Positions 36,601-47,757 of a stretch of DNA of 64,000 nucleotides are shown here, in pieces. Both the position numbers and the translations under genes were made by a program. The stretch's first letter is position 1. The number at the start of each line of letters is the position of its first letter. The notes beneath the pieces were generated by a model that searched no databases, had not been told where the DNA came from, and was given only the letters and a program-made list of their open reading frames with translations. Location of the stretch: assembly GCA_028386065.3 (NCBI GenBank), contig JAKUCV010001844.1, positions 62,001-126,000 on the forward strand, in the 5' to 3' direction. Source of the DNA: Turnera subulata. Its lineage: Eukaryota; Streptophyta; Magnoliopsida; Malpighiales; Passifloraceae.

Positions 36601-37888
36601 GCGTAGCAATTCGCATTCATTAGCCAAACCAGTTGGGATACATAAATAAGTAGAAGAAGACGCAGTGGCTTGTGGGCTCAACTCCTTTTCCACACTAGAA
36701 AACGAACATAAAAATTCTGTGAAAAAGAAATAATGACATGGAAAGCATTGGCTACAATGTTTATGATACAATAGTTTTGATGTTTCTCTTCGATACTGCC
36801 ACGTTCTTGGGAGATGGGGCTTAAAACCGATAGAGATTGAAGTCGATGCCCAATCACTGGTTAATGATTAACAATTGTCGATTTTAAAAACTTATTTCTT
36901 ACCAAAAAAAATTATAATTGTATTAATCCCTTTCGGACCGATGGGAATGTTCGTAACAGTTATTGTGGATTTGGTTTATTGTTTCAATTACGAAAAAAGA
37001 ACCGCAAATCAATTGAATACTTTGGTTTTAGGCTTTGTTTAATCAAGCCTGGACTCTTATTGCCTGTTGTTAATGGGAACAAAGACTTAATATATGACAT
37101 GGCACAATTGTGTATACATATTTGTTGCATAAATTAACGTATATATCGTATAAATGTAAGTTTTGTTGCACAAATATTGACCAAATTTTAAATTCTTTAT
37201 TTCAGATCGATCTAATATGTTCATATGTCGGTATCAAATTAACAAGTGATGTATTGTCGACATGTGCACATCATAGGTACATGACTATTGGCATTCTTTA
37301 GAAAATATTATGGACAAAGTGAATTATGAAATGTATATCTGCAATCCAGTGTGTGTATGTCACCCTGATTAACGGTATGCCTAGCATACAGGATACTATC
37401 CTAAAGTATCATCTTTTCTAAAAGTAACTAAGAATCGATATATTTATTAGATGCTAAAAAATTCAATATAACTTACAACTTGGTGAAAGTCAGCAAGCAA
37501 GTGACTATAATTAATCAATTACATCATAGGGAAATAAAAAAGGAATAAGCTAACTTTTTGGCCGAAGAACTTTCCAAAACGCACCAATTCCCTCGAAAGG
37601 AGCTTTAAGGTAAACAAAGACTAATTAATCTTTTCATCCTATAATGAAGAACTTCCAAGATTTCACCTATGAATGGAGTTTTTTTTCTCCACTTCATGAT
37701 CCCCCATTTTTATTTCTTCGTACGATCCCCCAATGATTGCACACCTTCCTAGTCACTATGTTCAACAAGGAGGAATTTTTTCTTTTTGTCGAAAGAGGAA
37801 CTTAATTATGTAATAAATTAACCACTGTCGTAATAACTATGTACTAAATTATTCCTTAGAATACCATCCGATATGGAGGAGAGTTTAC
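33680..37888. other. Intergenic DNA
   Basis: No gene recognised. A cluster of three G-boxes is listed separately. A weak candidate micro-insertion lies at about 37770-37800 (T-rich, TTTTTGTCGAA, with poor flanking repeats). Confidence 0.45.
34406..34510. promoter_or_regulatory. Cluster of three CACGTG G-boxes
   Basis: Perfect CACGTG palindromes at 34406-34411, 34482-34487 and 34505-34510. G-boxes bind bZIP and bHLH factors. No gene with coding support lies next to them, so a promoter role is only possible. Confidence 0.35.
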
Positions 37889-37890
37889 TA

Positions 37891-38166
37891 CTCCCTCAAT
37901 CCTTTTTTTTTATTGACATTTAAGGTATCTACATACATATTAAGAAATGCATTTAATAGGTATAATTTGACAACTTTGTATTAGATTAAGACTAAACTAT
38001 CCTTTATTTAAAAAAAGATAATATAGGCAATTGAAAAATCTAATATTATGAGGATAAGACAAAATGGGAAAAAGATCATTTAATGTTCATCAAATATTCT
38101 AAAGCGACAATATTTTTGGGACAATTCTAAATGGTTTAAGCGTCAATAAAAAAGGGACAGAAAGAG
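37891..38166. mobile_element. Stowaway-like MITE (276 bp)
   Basis: The left end CTCCCTCAATCC followed by a T run and ATTGAC mirrors the right end read in reverse (CTCTTTCTGTCCC, T run, ATTGAC). Both sides have TA (37889-37890 and 38167-38168), the target duplication of Tc1/mariner-type elements. It is AT-rich and has no ORF. Confidence 0.85.
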
Positions 38167-38168
38167 TA

Positions 38169-38839
38169 TTAAAAAAAATGAAGGAGAGCCTGAAGATTTT
38201 TACTTTCACTAAAAGCAAAACCCATAGGAAAACCAAAAATACCTTTTCTTGATACTATAAAACGAAAAATACTAATAGTGCTAACTAATAATAAGCTTAA
38301 TATTCTCTTTTAAGAGTAAGGGTATTTTGAATTTTTTTTGGGTTACAATTAAGGTCATGGATTTGAATCATAATCTTGTATATTGGGAGGAACGCATTTC
38401 GTAGTAGCTCCAGCGATACCCCCCATCCCATCCTGAATTAGTCGGTTTTTTGAATTTTAACTTGAAAGCTGGGCTCTATGCTCAAAGTGGGAGCAAAAAA
38501 ACAAATTCCTAGACACATTGCTTCACTATATGGCATCCTATATATCTCATTCCTTTTACTTTTAATCTTACTATAAGAGCCCAAAAATTTAGTATAAAAA
38601 AATAAAAGCCCAAAAATATAGCATCAAAATTGAAAATAAAGGCCCAAAAATTGGCCATATTCCACACATGTACTCAACCCTTTCCAGAAATTCCAAGCTT
38701 CCATATATATATATATCATGCTTAATTTGTAAGTTTTCCATGCCAATACGGACTTAATTGCCTTACCATGTCACTTATTTATTTGAATATGTAATTTTTC
38801 CTTACATTATACTTTCTATCATTATTTAGGAGCTAGCTC
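38169..38839. other. Intergenic DNA, possible SINE-like fragment
   Basis: 38340-38460 (AAGGTCATGGATTTGAATCA ... CCTGAATTAGTCGG) has weak similarity to SINE body and end motifs. Otherwise AT-rich with nothing recognised. Confidence 0.3.
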
Positions 38840-38854
38840 CCCAATTTGTGATAT

Positions 38855-38962
38855 TTTTTTTTTGACACAACGATGAGATATTTGATTAACAGATATAAAA
38901 TAACAAGAATATACAAATCGCCAGTAAAGCAAGCTGATACCAGTAGAAAGCAAAGCAGGAAT
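38855..38962 (-). mobile_element. Severely truncated LINE tail (108 bp) with perfect target duplication
   Basis: CCCAATTTGTGATAT occurs at 38840-38854 and 38963-38977, 15 of 15. The insert starts with a T run on the plus strand (tail of a minus-strand copy). The rest, GACACAACGATGAGATATTTG onward, looks like a LINE 3'-UTR. Confidence 0.88.
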
Positions 38963-39234
38963 CCCAATTTGTGATATGGTTGACTGGGTGGAGTATTGGA
39001 GTGCCCGTCTCCTCTATCCTAAGCCACCAGATCCTAATTAATCACTTCGCCGAAAGAAGACAATATTCCGAGGCAATTCAGCCATGTCCTGTGTGTTAAA
39101 AACCACAACCTTACCATATATGTAAAGTTCTAAGACCATTAAAGAAAAAAATTGCGCATTCTATACCAAAAAAAATTTCACATTTTTGGCATATTATTAA
39201 AAGTGCAGATGGTATTGGATGGGTTAGATCAATT

Positions 39235-39276
39235 AATTGGAATTGTTTTTTTTTTATGTAAAATTGGAATTGTTTT
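39235..39276 (-). mobile_element. Micro-insertion (12 bp) between 15-bp perfect repeats
   Basis: AATTGGAATTGTTTT occurs at 39235-39249 and 39262-39276 around TTTTTTATGTAA. Confidence 0.65.
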
Positions 39277-40885
39277 AGCTTAATCAAGATATTTCGAATT
39301 TGAATTTTGAGAAACAACATTCTAAGGAATTAGATGTTTCCATTTGCAATATACCTGAATTAATCAGAGTCCATCGATGTTACGAAAGGAAAAAAAAGGT
39401 GGATGTAACAGCCCGGGTAATTTTCGTATTTTTACCTGTACCGTAAAAGTTTTTACACAGTTATTTACCATTAAAATTAATCTTGGGTAGTTAATTTGAG
39501 GTAATTCGAACTTCGGATTCCGAAATCGAGCCCTGTCCTACGTTCAGGATTTTTATGCGGATTTTACGGACCAAGTTGGAATGTTTCGAGTCCAGGAATC
39601 TTCAGAAAAGTCGGGTTTAACCTTGAGATAACGGACCAGAAATAAAGGTAAGGGGGTATTATAGTTATTTCCTGGTCCGGACGGGATACGCTTGACATGC
39701 TGCACAGTAATGAGGCAGCCGCCGCCTTCAACTGTGAAGCTTGTGAACTGCTTGTCTAACCCATGCTCAACCAGTATCTGCATTGCCTATTTAACTCGTG
39801 GTTCCTGCCTTTCCAGTACACGATTTTCTTCTTTCTTTCCCCTGCCTGCAACCCATAGCCATCTTGCTCTCCTCTGCAAAAAATTCCCCTACAAACACTG
39901 TAAAAAAATCCTATGCCTAGAAAACCCAGTGCAACCTGAAACCAATAAAAAAATAATAAAACAACACACCCAAGCACGCCACGTCATCACCTCTTCCTTC
40001 TTCTCCAACCCGTGGCCGTGAGCCACTACCTCCGCCACCGTGACCACACGCAGCCGCCACCACCGAGACCACCTCTCCTTCTTCTTCCTCCTCTCCTCCG
40101 TCGCCAGCCGCAGCTGCAGTTGCACTGCCCGTCAACCGTAGCGTCGCGACGACCCGCGAGCCGCCGCCGGACCTGCCTTCTCTTGCACGCACCGTGACCG
40201 CCGACGCCTCCTCCTGCTCGCCCTGCCGCCGCCCTCGCTTTGTCGCCCAGTCCGTCGTGCCGCGCCGCCGCCGCTGCAAGGTGAGCAGCCCGTGGTTGAA
40301 GATGGTGACCCATTTGTATGGTGTTTGGGTCGCGGGTTGACCCATTTTGGAGTATGGGTTTGGGTTTTGGTCTGCCGGTTGCTAGGCTTGGCGTTTGGGT
40401 CGGGCCGTGGGCTGTGCGCGGGCCTGATCTTAGGCTCCTGCTTGGGGCTTGAGATGGGCTTGTGCAGTGAGTTGGGCCAGCACTATTTGGGCCCAGTCCA
40501 AGGTTAAAAAAGTAATAATAAAAATAAATCTGGATAAATATATAGTATGGATATTTTTGGAAAATAAATATGAAAATATTTTTTTTAAAAAAGAGGACTT
40601 TGGAAAAAATATAAGATATGATTAATATTTTTGAATATGGAAATAGTTTGGGATATACATGAAAAATGTTTTTGGGAAGGATATGATCAAAGTATTATAC
40701 CGGAATAATATTCGGATATAAGAATAGTATGGTATTTTGACACTTGAAAATAAATGGTGAATTATGATGATAATGGAAATAACCCGGGGAGTAACCGAGA
40801 CGAGTTTGTATTTAATTTAAGGTATACAGTATTAGCATGGCATTTGCATATCATCTTATATGTGCATGTTATTTGTTTGATATAG

Positions 40886-40962
40886 GAGTTGATAACGAGC
40901 AGATACCTGAGGAACCGGACTTGGAGTCTGTGGGGCATTTCCAAAATTGATAATCGGCTAAG
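40886..40962 (+). other. Putative mini-exon inside solo LTR A
   Basis: The sequence lies between ...GATATAG and the donor-like CTAAG|GTGAGG. In the frame GTT-GAT-AAC it reads VDNEQIPEEPDLESVGHFQN then TGA at 40948-40950. The related LTR at 46062-46140 has the same borders, the same frame and a stop at nearly the same place. A donor-like CAAG|GTGAGC (after 40280) would supply the upstream exon in a compatible phase. Confidence 0.45.
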
Positions 40963-41632
40963 GTGAGGATGGATAATCTTGGATATGTGCCCGTAATATT
41001 GTGTGTGTGTTTTGTTGTTTGATTGAACCGCTGAGATGATTATTGATTGTTATTTGATTGCTATGGATATTGTTGTTGATGTTGCTGGATTGTGTTGTTG
41101 GTCTGTGGATATTGTGAGTAATCGTTGAACTGTTAATTGTGAATAATTGGTGATATGAGATTGTTGATTAGATGAGTCTGTGGAATAACTTGAGATAATA
41201 GGAAGTTGGATATATGAGGATAGAATATTAGAATTGGAACTGAATTTGAGATGATGATTTAATTGTCACGTGGAAAGTACTGGTACGACTAGATGGTTAG
41301 AGGCTAGTTTTGTGGTGTCATGGCCGGTTTGGTTTGGATATTGGGGATGTTGATCCCGGATGATTTGGATATTGGGATGTTGATCCCGGATTGGTTGTTA
41401 TTGGGATGTTGATTCCGGATTGTGATTTGGCCTAGCATCCGGAATTAGTTAATAACCAGGTACGACCCTAGCTTGTCCAGTGATAGGGGCCCGGAAGATA
41501 AAATTGGTAATAATAATAAATATTCTTTTGGTCTTGGCTCAGTTGTGTTTTGGTAGAATCTTTGTGTTGTGTTTGTCTGTGTTTACTTCGAAAGTATTAT
41601 GGTTGACTGCATATCTCTGTTTATCCTTGGTC

Positions 41633-41667
41633 GGTGAGCACTTCGGACTCACCCCTCGCCTGCGGGG
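41633..41667 (+). other. Conserved hairpin motif in solo LTR A
   Basis: GGTGAG...CTCACC (41633-41653) and CCCC...GGGG (41652-41667) form two adjoining small hairpins. The same stretch, GGTGAGCACTTCGGACTCAC onward, is identical in the other LTR (46760 on) although the LTRs differ widely elsewhere. Confidence 0.5.
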
Positions 41668-42284
41668 TTTCATTCCGTAGGTTAAGTTGTTTCGTAGTTC
41701 AGGTACGACGTTCGACGGCTGCTGCTTTCTTCTCCACCTGACCCCAGATCCATACCCCGCTGCATGTGCATAGAGTCTTACGCTGCTGTTCTGTTGCATA
41801 TGATGCTGTATTATATTTCAGCTGCTGTGATTGCTTGTTCATATGACTTTGAGGCTGTTTGTCACTCTGCCTCTGTTGCTTGCTCTTTTCTCTGTTGTTG
41901 TTATATATTGTGAGCTGTGAACTGCTGAATAATAGTCCCCATGTTGGGTGACGGTGGTTGTATTTGTCTCTAGTTGTATATACAGATTGTTGTACTGTAT
42001 TCCTTATCAATAAGAATAGTTTCGGCACATGTTTACTGTGCTCGGTAAATACGGGTCGGGGCGCTTCAGTGGAGATGGTTGAAGCATTGCACACCACTTG
42101 GAGGCTGAAATGCCAATGAACTTAGTTACATATCCTTGAAAGTCTTAAAAAATATAAAAAATTAATGAGATTTGGAGTTCTAAGTGTTACCTTAAACATC
42201 TTCGTGATTATATTTAAAAAAATTGGAAATTTGACCATGTGGAAGTAGCGATGGACATTCAACAAGCTATTGAAGAACTTAGGG

Positions 42285-42338
42285 ATGATAGAGTCACTCT
42301 CTGTTTTTTTGGATGCTGAGGAATAATAGAGTCACTCT
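42285..42338 (-). mobile_element. Micro-insertion (22 bp) between 16-bp direct repeats
   Basis: ATGATAGAGTCACTCT (42285-42300) and ATAATAGAGTCACTCT (42323-42338) match at 15 of 16. The insert is CTG, a T run, then GGATGCTGAGGA. Confidence 0.6.
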
Positions 42339-42385
42339 TTTGCTCTGCATCCTGATTCTTAATGATTTTAGGGCTGCAAAGAAAT

Positions 42386-42542
42386 GGTTCAACAGTCAAA
42401 CAATAAAGTCAGTCCTATGTGAGGCGAAGTTCTTAATGATAATAAAGTATAGAAATATGGTTCCACAGTCAAACAATAAAGTCAGGTTGTGAGGCAAAGT
42501 TCTTAATGATAATAAAGTATGGAAATATGGTTCCACAGTCAA
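42386..42542 (+). repeat. Short tandem repeat, about 70-73 bp, 2.2 copies
   Basis: Copies at 42386-42458 and 42459-42528 share GGTTC(A/C)ACAGTCAAACAAT and AGTTCTTAATGATAATAAAG. A third partial copy follows to 42542. It looks like a local replication slip. Confidence 0.8.
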
Positions 42543-42903
42543 CAACTGCATACACGTCAAAAGTACAATTATAAGGAGCATGAGTGCTTATCTTGGAGCA
42601 TTTTTTGTTTTCTGATAATATATTTTACTCCCTGATATGTCATTGTTAATTGCTATTTCAGTACTGAGCGAGAGAATTCTTGGGTTAACAAAGAAAAAAA
42701 TTAAGAGGATGGAAGAAGAGGAAATTGTCAGAGAATAAAGTCGAGGCATAGCCGCATAGTGGTGTACGTACGAGGAAGAGTCAATGCCAATTTCCAGGTT
42801 CTAAACCTTCTACTTTTAGCTCCATGAAGTAATAGATATTAAAAGCAATTGGATCATATCATTATATGAAAGCAAAAGCCTACACGCTCACCATCTCTTC
42901 CAC

Positions 42904-42946
42904 AACTGCATGCATTAATCTCGTCAAAAAAACTGCATGCATTAAT
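42904..42946 (+). mobile_element. Micro-insertion (11 bp) between 16-bp perfect repeats
   Basis: AACTGCATGCATTAAT occurs at 42904-42919 and 42931-42946 around CTCGTCAAAAA. Confidence 0.65.
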
Positions 42947-43995
42947 TTAGACATTTACACAAGGGATTGTTGCACAATATGATAATTTCTAGCTAATCAA
43001 AACTACATGTAGCCGTACGTCAGTGAGTATGGGAGAGCAAACGGCTCGGTTCGGTAATACCGAGCCGATTTTTTGTCATACCGACGGTACCAAAGGGATC
43101 CCCCTACCGACTCCCTACCAATCGATCCATACCATCCTGACAACTGGGTCATACCAACAATACCGTGTCGACTTGATCATGAAAGAAAAAAATTTTAAAC
43201 TGCAAATTCAATTGGAAAGCAAGTGCAAAACATGGAAATTTACTTACAATTAAACCCAAATCTTGCGTCAATACAGATACAAATCCCCCAAATTTACAGT
43301 AACCAAAACCAAATCACACCCGATTTGCCAGCAACAATCTTGGGTCTACCCAAAAAAACACTGACAATTCCAAATCCATCAACACCAAACTAGAGAGGAG
43401 CGAAGAGGATGAAGAACAGAGGAAGAGATGAGAGGAGAAACAAAGAAAAACTTACCACAAACACCAAACCAGCAACTACGGCCAGTCGGCCACAAATCAC
43501 CCACACCCACAAAATTAACGAACACCCAGATAGTCTATCAAACACACAAGAAGGCACGATCAAAATCAAAGGAAGTGGGAGAGGTTCGACTCATGCAGTT
43601 ATACCCACACTGCGGCGTTGACAACGTCGATTAGTAGTTGGAGTGCGACGGTGTGGTTGAAACAGTGGCGCCATCACTTGCAGGGGTGTGCGGGCTTGTC
43701 GACGGTGGCGGCTCACGGTGGCGGCGAGCTCGACTTTGTTGACTCACAGAGAGGAGGGAGCCAACACCGACGTTGTTCCCTTTTGCAGTTGTGTTGTGTC
43801 TTATGTGAAGGAGCAAAGGGTGGTTTTGTAGGGAAGGAGGTGTCGGGAACAGCATGGTGGTTGTGTAGATCTGCTGCCGGCTGCCGCCTATGAGAGAGAG
43901 AGAACGGGAGAGATTTTTTTAGATTGGAAGAGAATGATTGAGGGGAGACCGATTAGGGACTAGGGAGGGAGTAGATTAGATTTAGAGTTAAAGTA

Positions 43996-44025
43996 GTTGA
44001 GTTGAGAGAGAGAGAGAGAGAGGCG
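43996..44025 (+). repeat. GA microsatellite
   Basis: (GA)n run at about 44005-44022 within the hAT-like element. Confidence 0.7.
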
Positions 44026-46061
44026 GGGTGGGGTGGGGAATGAAGAGCAAAGAGTCGACTATCGAATTTGAGACTGGAGAGGGTTAGGATTTTTTTAGTT
44101 TATGAATGGTAAATAAGGGTATTTATATACTGTAACAGCCCGGGTAAAATTTATGTTTTTACCGGGACTGTAAAAGGATTCGGTGTAATAATTTATCATA
44201 TGGAAATAAGCTTTCGTAATTATTCCATGGTAAACCGAGCAACGGATTCCGATTCCGAGTTTCACTCCATATCCCAGATATTTCTGCGGAATTTCCTTGG
44301 AAGTTGGAATTTTCCGAATTAGGAAATGACGATTATACCCCTGAGTTTGTTAGGAAACCAAAGGAGACTAGAGGGGCACAATAGACCTTTTGCTGGGTCA
44401 AATTTTCTCTTTTATTCAACTGTGAGTGTGCTCTATCATAGCTCCAATACCCACAAGTGGAGCACTACTACATTTTTTTTTATTATCTCCTATCCTCCAC
44501 CACATTTTGCCATCTTTTTCCTGTTATAAAAAAAAACTAACTACAAACTGAAACCAAACACGCTAGACACACACCTTCTACCCATTCTCCTCCTCTTCAC
44601 AAAATCCCTGCCCAGAAGTTAATTACAGTACAAAAAATACTAGTTATACATAAACATAAAAGAAAAAAAAACAAACAACAATAAACACATAACACACCAC
44701 TCCCGCCACCTCTACACCACAAACCGCCACCGCCAACGCCGTCGTAACCAACCCCCACCTCCTTCCTCACTGCTCGCCGACCGCCGTCAAGGGGAGACAG
44801 CCGAGGAGGACGCAACCACCAACACCTCCTCCTCGCGTCAAAACGTCACCACCATCCTGCCTTACCGCCTGCAGAACCACCGACGCCGCCTCCCCACTTC
44901 CTTGCCGACGCCACAGCAGGTCACGCCGACGCCGCCATCGACGTCCTCCACCTGCAGATCCGCCACCTCGCTCTCCTCGCAGCAGCACAACCACCGCAGC
45001 GCTCAACCGTTACCGACCAGTGGAGAGAAGCCGACGAATCGCCGCCCCCTCATCTCGGTGCCGACGTCGCGTTCCTCCTCCGCAACGGCGCCTCTCACCG
45101 TTCGACAGCCGCCACGCCTACAGCGCCGTCCCCACGCCTCGCTCCTGCCGCCCGTGCCGCCGTTGCCGCCACCTGCAGCAAGGTGAGCCCGAGGTAAATG
45201 GTGACCGGGTGTGTAGAGTCTGGGTCGCGGGTGACCCGGTGTGGATGGGTATGGGTTGTGGGTTTGTGGGTTGTGTGTGAGTGGGCTTGGCTTTGGTTTG
45301 GGCTAGTTAGAATAGAATTGGGCCGTGAGTTAAGTGGCTGGGCTGTTAGTTAGTGGGTTAGGACTTGGGCTTTGGGTTTAGTTATGGGCTTAGGGTGAGA
45401 TGGGCTAGGATGGTTGGGTGTAGGCTTTAGGCTTTGGACTTGGACCTTGGCCCAGTCCGAAATTAAAAAAAAAGAGAGAGGAATAAACCTGAAAGAAAAA
45501 GAAAAATAATTATGGAAAAATAATAACTTTAGGAAAATAAAAGTAATTTGTGGAAATAATATTTTGAGGCATAATTTGGGAGAAATAATATTCTGGAGAA
45601 ATAATTTTAGGGAAAGTATATGTAAATGGTGTATAATAACTACTTTGAGAAATAATTGGGAAGGGTATATGGAAAACGTAATTTCTAGGAAAATTCAAAT
45701 AAAAAAAATAAATAATAAAATATTTGTGAAAAGAAATAAGTGATTATCATGACATATTATTTTCAAGGAGACTAGGGAAATAAAAAGAAAAAGAGAGAAG
45801 AAGAGAAAGGAAATTATTATACTTATTCTAGGAAAGAATACATGTACCGTAAAGTATTTTGGGAGTATAAGCGTACGTAAATTTTCAGAAAAATATGTTA
45901 TAGTAATCACATTTTTGGAAAGGAAAATAAATGGTGAATGATGATGATAACGGGAACTCACCGGGACGTAGACGAACCAGTTTAGAATTTATTTTTACAG
46001 TACTGCATCATTCGCATTTATGTGCATCTTATGTGAGTATATGCTATTGTTTGCTATTTAG

Positions 46062-46140
46062 GAGCTGATAACGAACAGTATCCCGAGGAACCGGAGCCGG
46101 GACAATTTGAGGACTTCCAGGAGTAGGGAAATCGGCTAAG
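46062..46140 (+). other. Putative mini-exon inside solo LTR B
   Basis: Lies between TATTTAG and CTAAG|GTGAGG. It reads ADNEQYPEEPEPGQFEDFQE then TAG at 46124-46126, in the same frame as the exon in LTR A. Joined to an upstream exon ending at CAAG|GTGAGC (45182), the frame that starts ATG at 45020 would run on without a stop (ending HLQQ) into this exon, giving a basic-then-acidic product of about 75 residues. That product is inference. Confidence 0.45.
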
Positions 46141-46759
46141 GTGAGGATGGATAACCTTTGATATGTTGCGCATGATGCTGTGTTTGTTTTTCTGTGGTTA
46201 TTTTGCCTGATTGCACTGCTGAGCCAACTGAGTTTGATTGTGGTATTATTGCTGTAGTTGTTGAGTTGTTGATTGTGGATATACTAGATACACACTGTTG
46301 GATAATTGACTGCCATGATTATTGCTGTTGAATGATAAGATAATTGGATAATTGGAAATTGTGTTGACGACTTTAATGTCACGTGGAAAGTAGTGGTCTG
46401 ACTCGATGGGTAAAAACTGTTTCGTGGTGGCCTTGACCTGGGTTCTTGTGATAAGCATGTCTATGCTTGGGATGTCTATCCCGTGATTATTTTTGGGATG
46501 TCTATCCCTGGGTTCGTATTTTTGGGATGTCGATCCCTGGGCTCTCTTGGATTTGGTCTGGCACCCGAAATATGTTGATATCCAGGTCTAACCCCTAGCT
46601 TGTCCAGTGACGGGGCCCGAAAGATAAAATTGGAATTAAAAGTAATTATTCTTTTGGTCTTGGCTCAGTTTTATTCTGATTGTTTCACTGTTATGTCTTT
46701 TGCCGGAATTTTATTTCGAAAGTATTGTGTTGCAAGCATATTATTGTTTATCCTTTGTC

Positions 46760-46794
46760 GGTGAGCACTTCGGACTCACCCCTCGCCTGCGGGG
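46760..46794 (+). other. Conserved hairpin motif in solo LTR B
   Basis: Same two adjoining hairpins as in LTR A: GGTGAG...CTCACC then CCCC...GGGG. Confidence 0.5.
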
Positions 46795-47313
46795 TTTCAT
46801 CCCGTAGGATGAGTTATTCGTAGTACAGGTACGTGGTTCGGCCAGCTACTGTTTCTACTCCACCAGACCCCGGATCCATACCTCCGCTGCATCTCATTCT
46901 AAGTCTTCCGCTGCTGATATTTTATTTACTGCTGTATCATGTATTATATGTCTTGCGATATCACGTATTGTCTGTTTCTGCTATTGCTGTTGTGGTTTGA
47001 ATAATGGTCCCCGGGATCGGGTGACGGATGTTATATTTGAGATTGCTTGTATTGTATTCTGTAATGTATGTACTGTCTGCTACTGTAATAAGAACAGTTC
47101 TGGCACGTGTTTACTGTACACGGTAAATACGGGTCGGGGCGTTTCATGCGCGGTACGGGTCGGTTACCGACGTACCGAGCCAACACATACAGCCTTCATA
47201 CCGCACACTTTGCAGTGCGGTTTGTAGTCGAGCCAATGTAACCTTTTAGAGCCTATCTTCTGACCGATACCAAGTTGACATCGGTCGGTATTGGCTCGGT
47301 ACCGTCGGTTCGG

Positions 47314-47757
47314 TTTTTTTTTTTTATCTGAAAGAGATTAGATTCAAATTAACTAGTTACAGCTATTCGCAGGGTTAAACCCTTGGATACAAGAATCACG
47401 CAAAAGTATTGATCCGACTATATCAGGTGGATCAACAAAAGAAGTATAACCTAGAGGGCAATCAAAAGCTAAATGAGAAAGCATGTCAACACAAGCATTT
47501 GCCTCTCGGTATACAAAAATAATGTGAGTGCTCCAATCACGTAAAAGCCATTGTCTGATTTCCCAAATCAGACCATCCTTGGCTGTCGACCCTTGGCTGG
47601 TCGAGGAGATCCACTCCACAGATGCAGCTGAGTCTGTTTCAATAATGACTCGCCGGTACCCCTGATGCCAAGCATCTCTTAGGCCAAAAAGAATCCCCCA
47701 CAATTCTGCTTTGATTGCGGTACACGCACCCAAATTGACAGCAAAACCTCTACACAA
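47314..47757 (-). mobile_element. 5'-truncated LINE (about 444 bp) with RNase H, nested in the hAT-like element
   Basis: A T run at 47314-47325 is the tail. The hAT terminal motif GGTTCGG stops at 47313 and resumes as TTCGGCATTTTTTCACACCCC at 47758. The target duplication is short (TTCGG) or partly lost. The 3' end reads CTTTCAGAT(A)n on the minus strand. Confidence 0.8.
47353..47757 (-). pseudogene. LINE ORF2 C-terminal RNase H domain fragment
   Basis: 134 codons, open to the truncation. ACTAIKAELWGILFGL, IIETDSAA and ANACVDML contain the later catalytic acidic residues of plant LINE RNase H (RVT_3); the first Asp strand is lost upstream. The larger LINEs in this window lack such a domain, so this fragment comes from a different LINE lineage. 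Confidence 0.85.

Larger units (their letters stand above)
39404..42068 (+). mobile_element. Solo LTR A (2665 bp) with perfect 5-bp target duplication
   Basis: It begins TGTAACAGCCCGGGTAA and ends CGGGTCGGGGCGCTTCA (TG...CA ends). GTGGA stands on both sides (39399-39403 and 42069-42073). No primer-binding site, gag, pol or second LTR is present, so this is one LTR left after recombination. GC content peaks near 40010-40280. A TATA-like TATTTAA is near 39787. It shares long blocks with the LTR at 44131-47146. Confidence 0.9.
44131..47146 (+). mobile_element. Solo LTR B (3016 bp), same family as LTR A, no target duplication
   Basis: It begins TGTAACAGCCCGGGTAA and ends CGGGTCGGGGCGTTTCA. Flanks are TATAC and TGCGC, which do not match. 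It sits inside a hAT-like element. A TATA box-like GTTATAAAA occurs at about 44523. A GC-rich leader zone spans about 44700-45180. Blocks shared with LTR A include CTTGTCCAGTGA, GGTCTTGGCTCAG and the two-hairpin motif. No internal retrotransposon genes adjoin it. Confidence 0.85.

Noticed and set aside
37765..37805. Further micro-insertion (TTTTTGTCGAA)
   Set aside because: Flanking repeats match only in part (AGGAGGAATTT / AGAGGAACTTA).
39917..40345. Arg/Gly/Ala-rich frames in both directions in LTR A (and the like at 44597-45280 in LTR B)
   Set aside because: Products of GC-rich sequence; the frames are not conserved between the two LTRs. Only the frame that joins the mini-exon is kept as a hypothesis.
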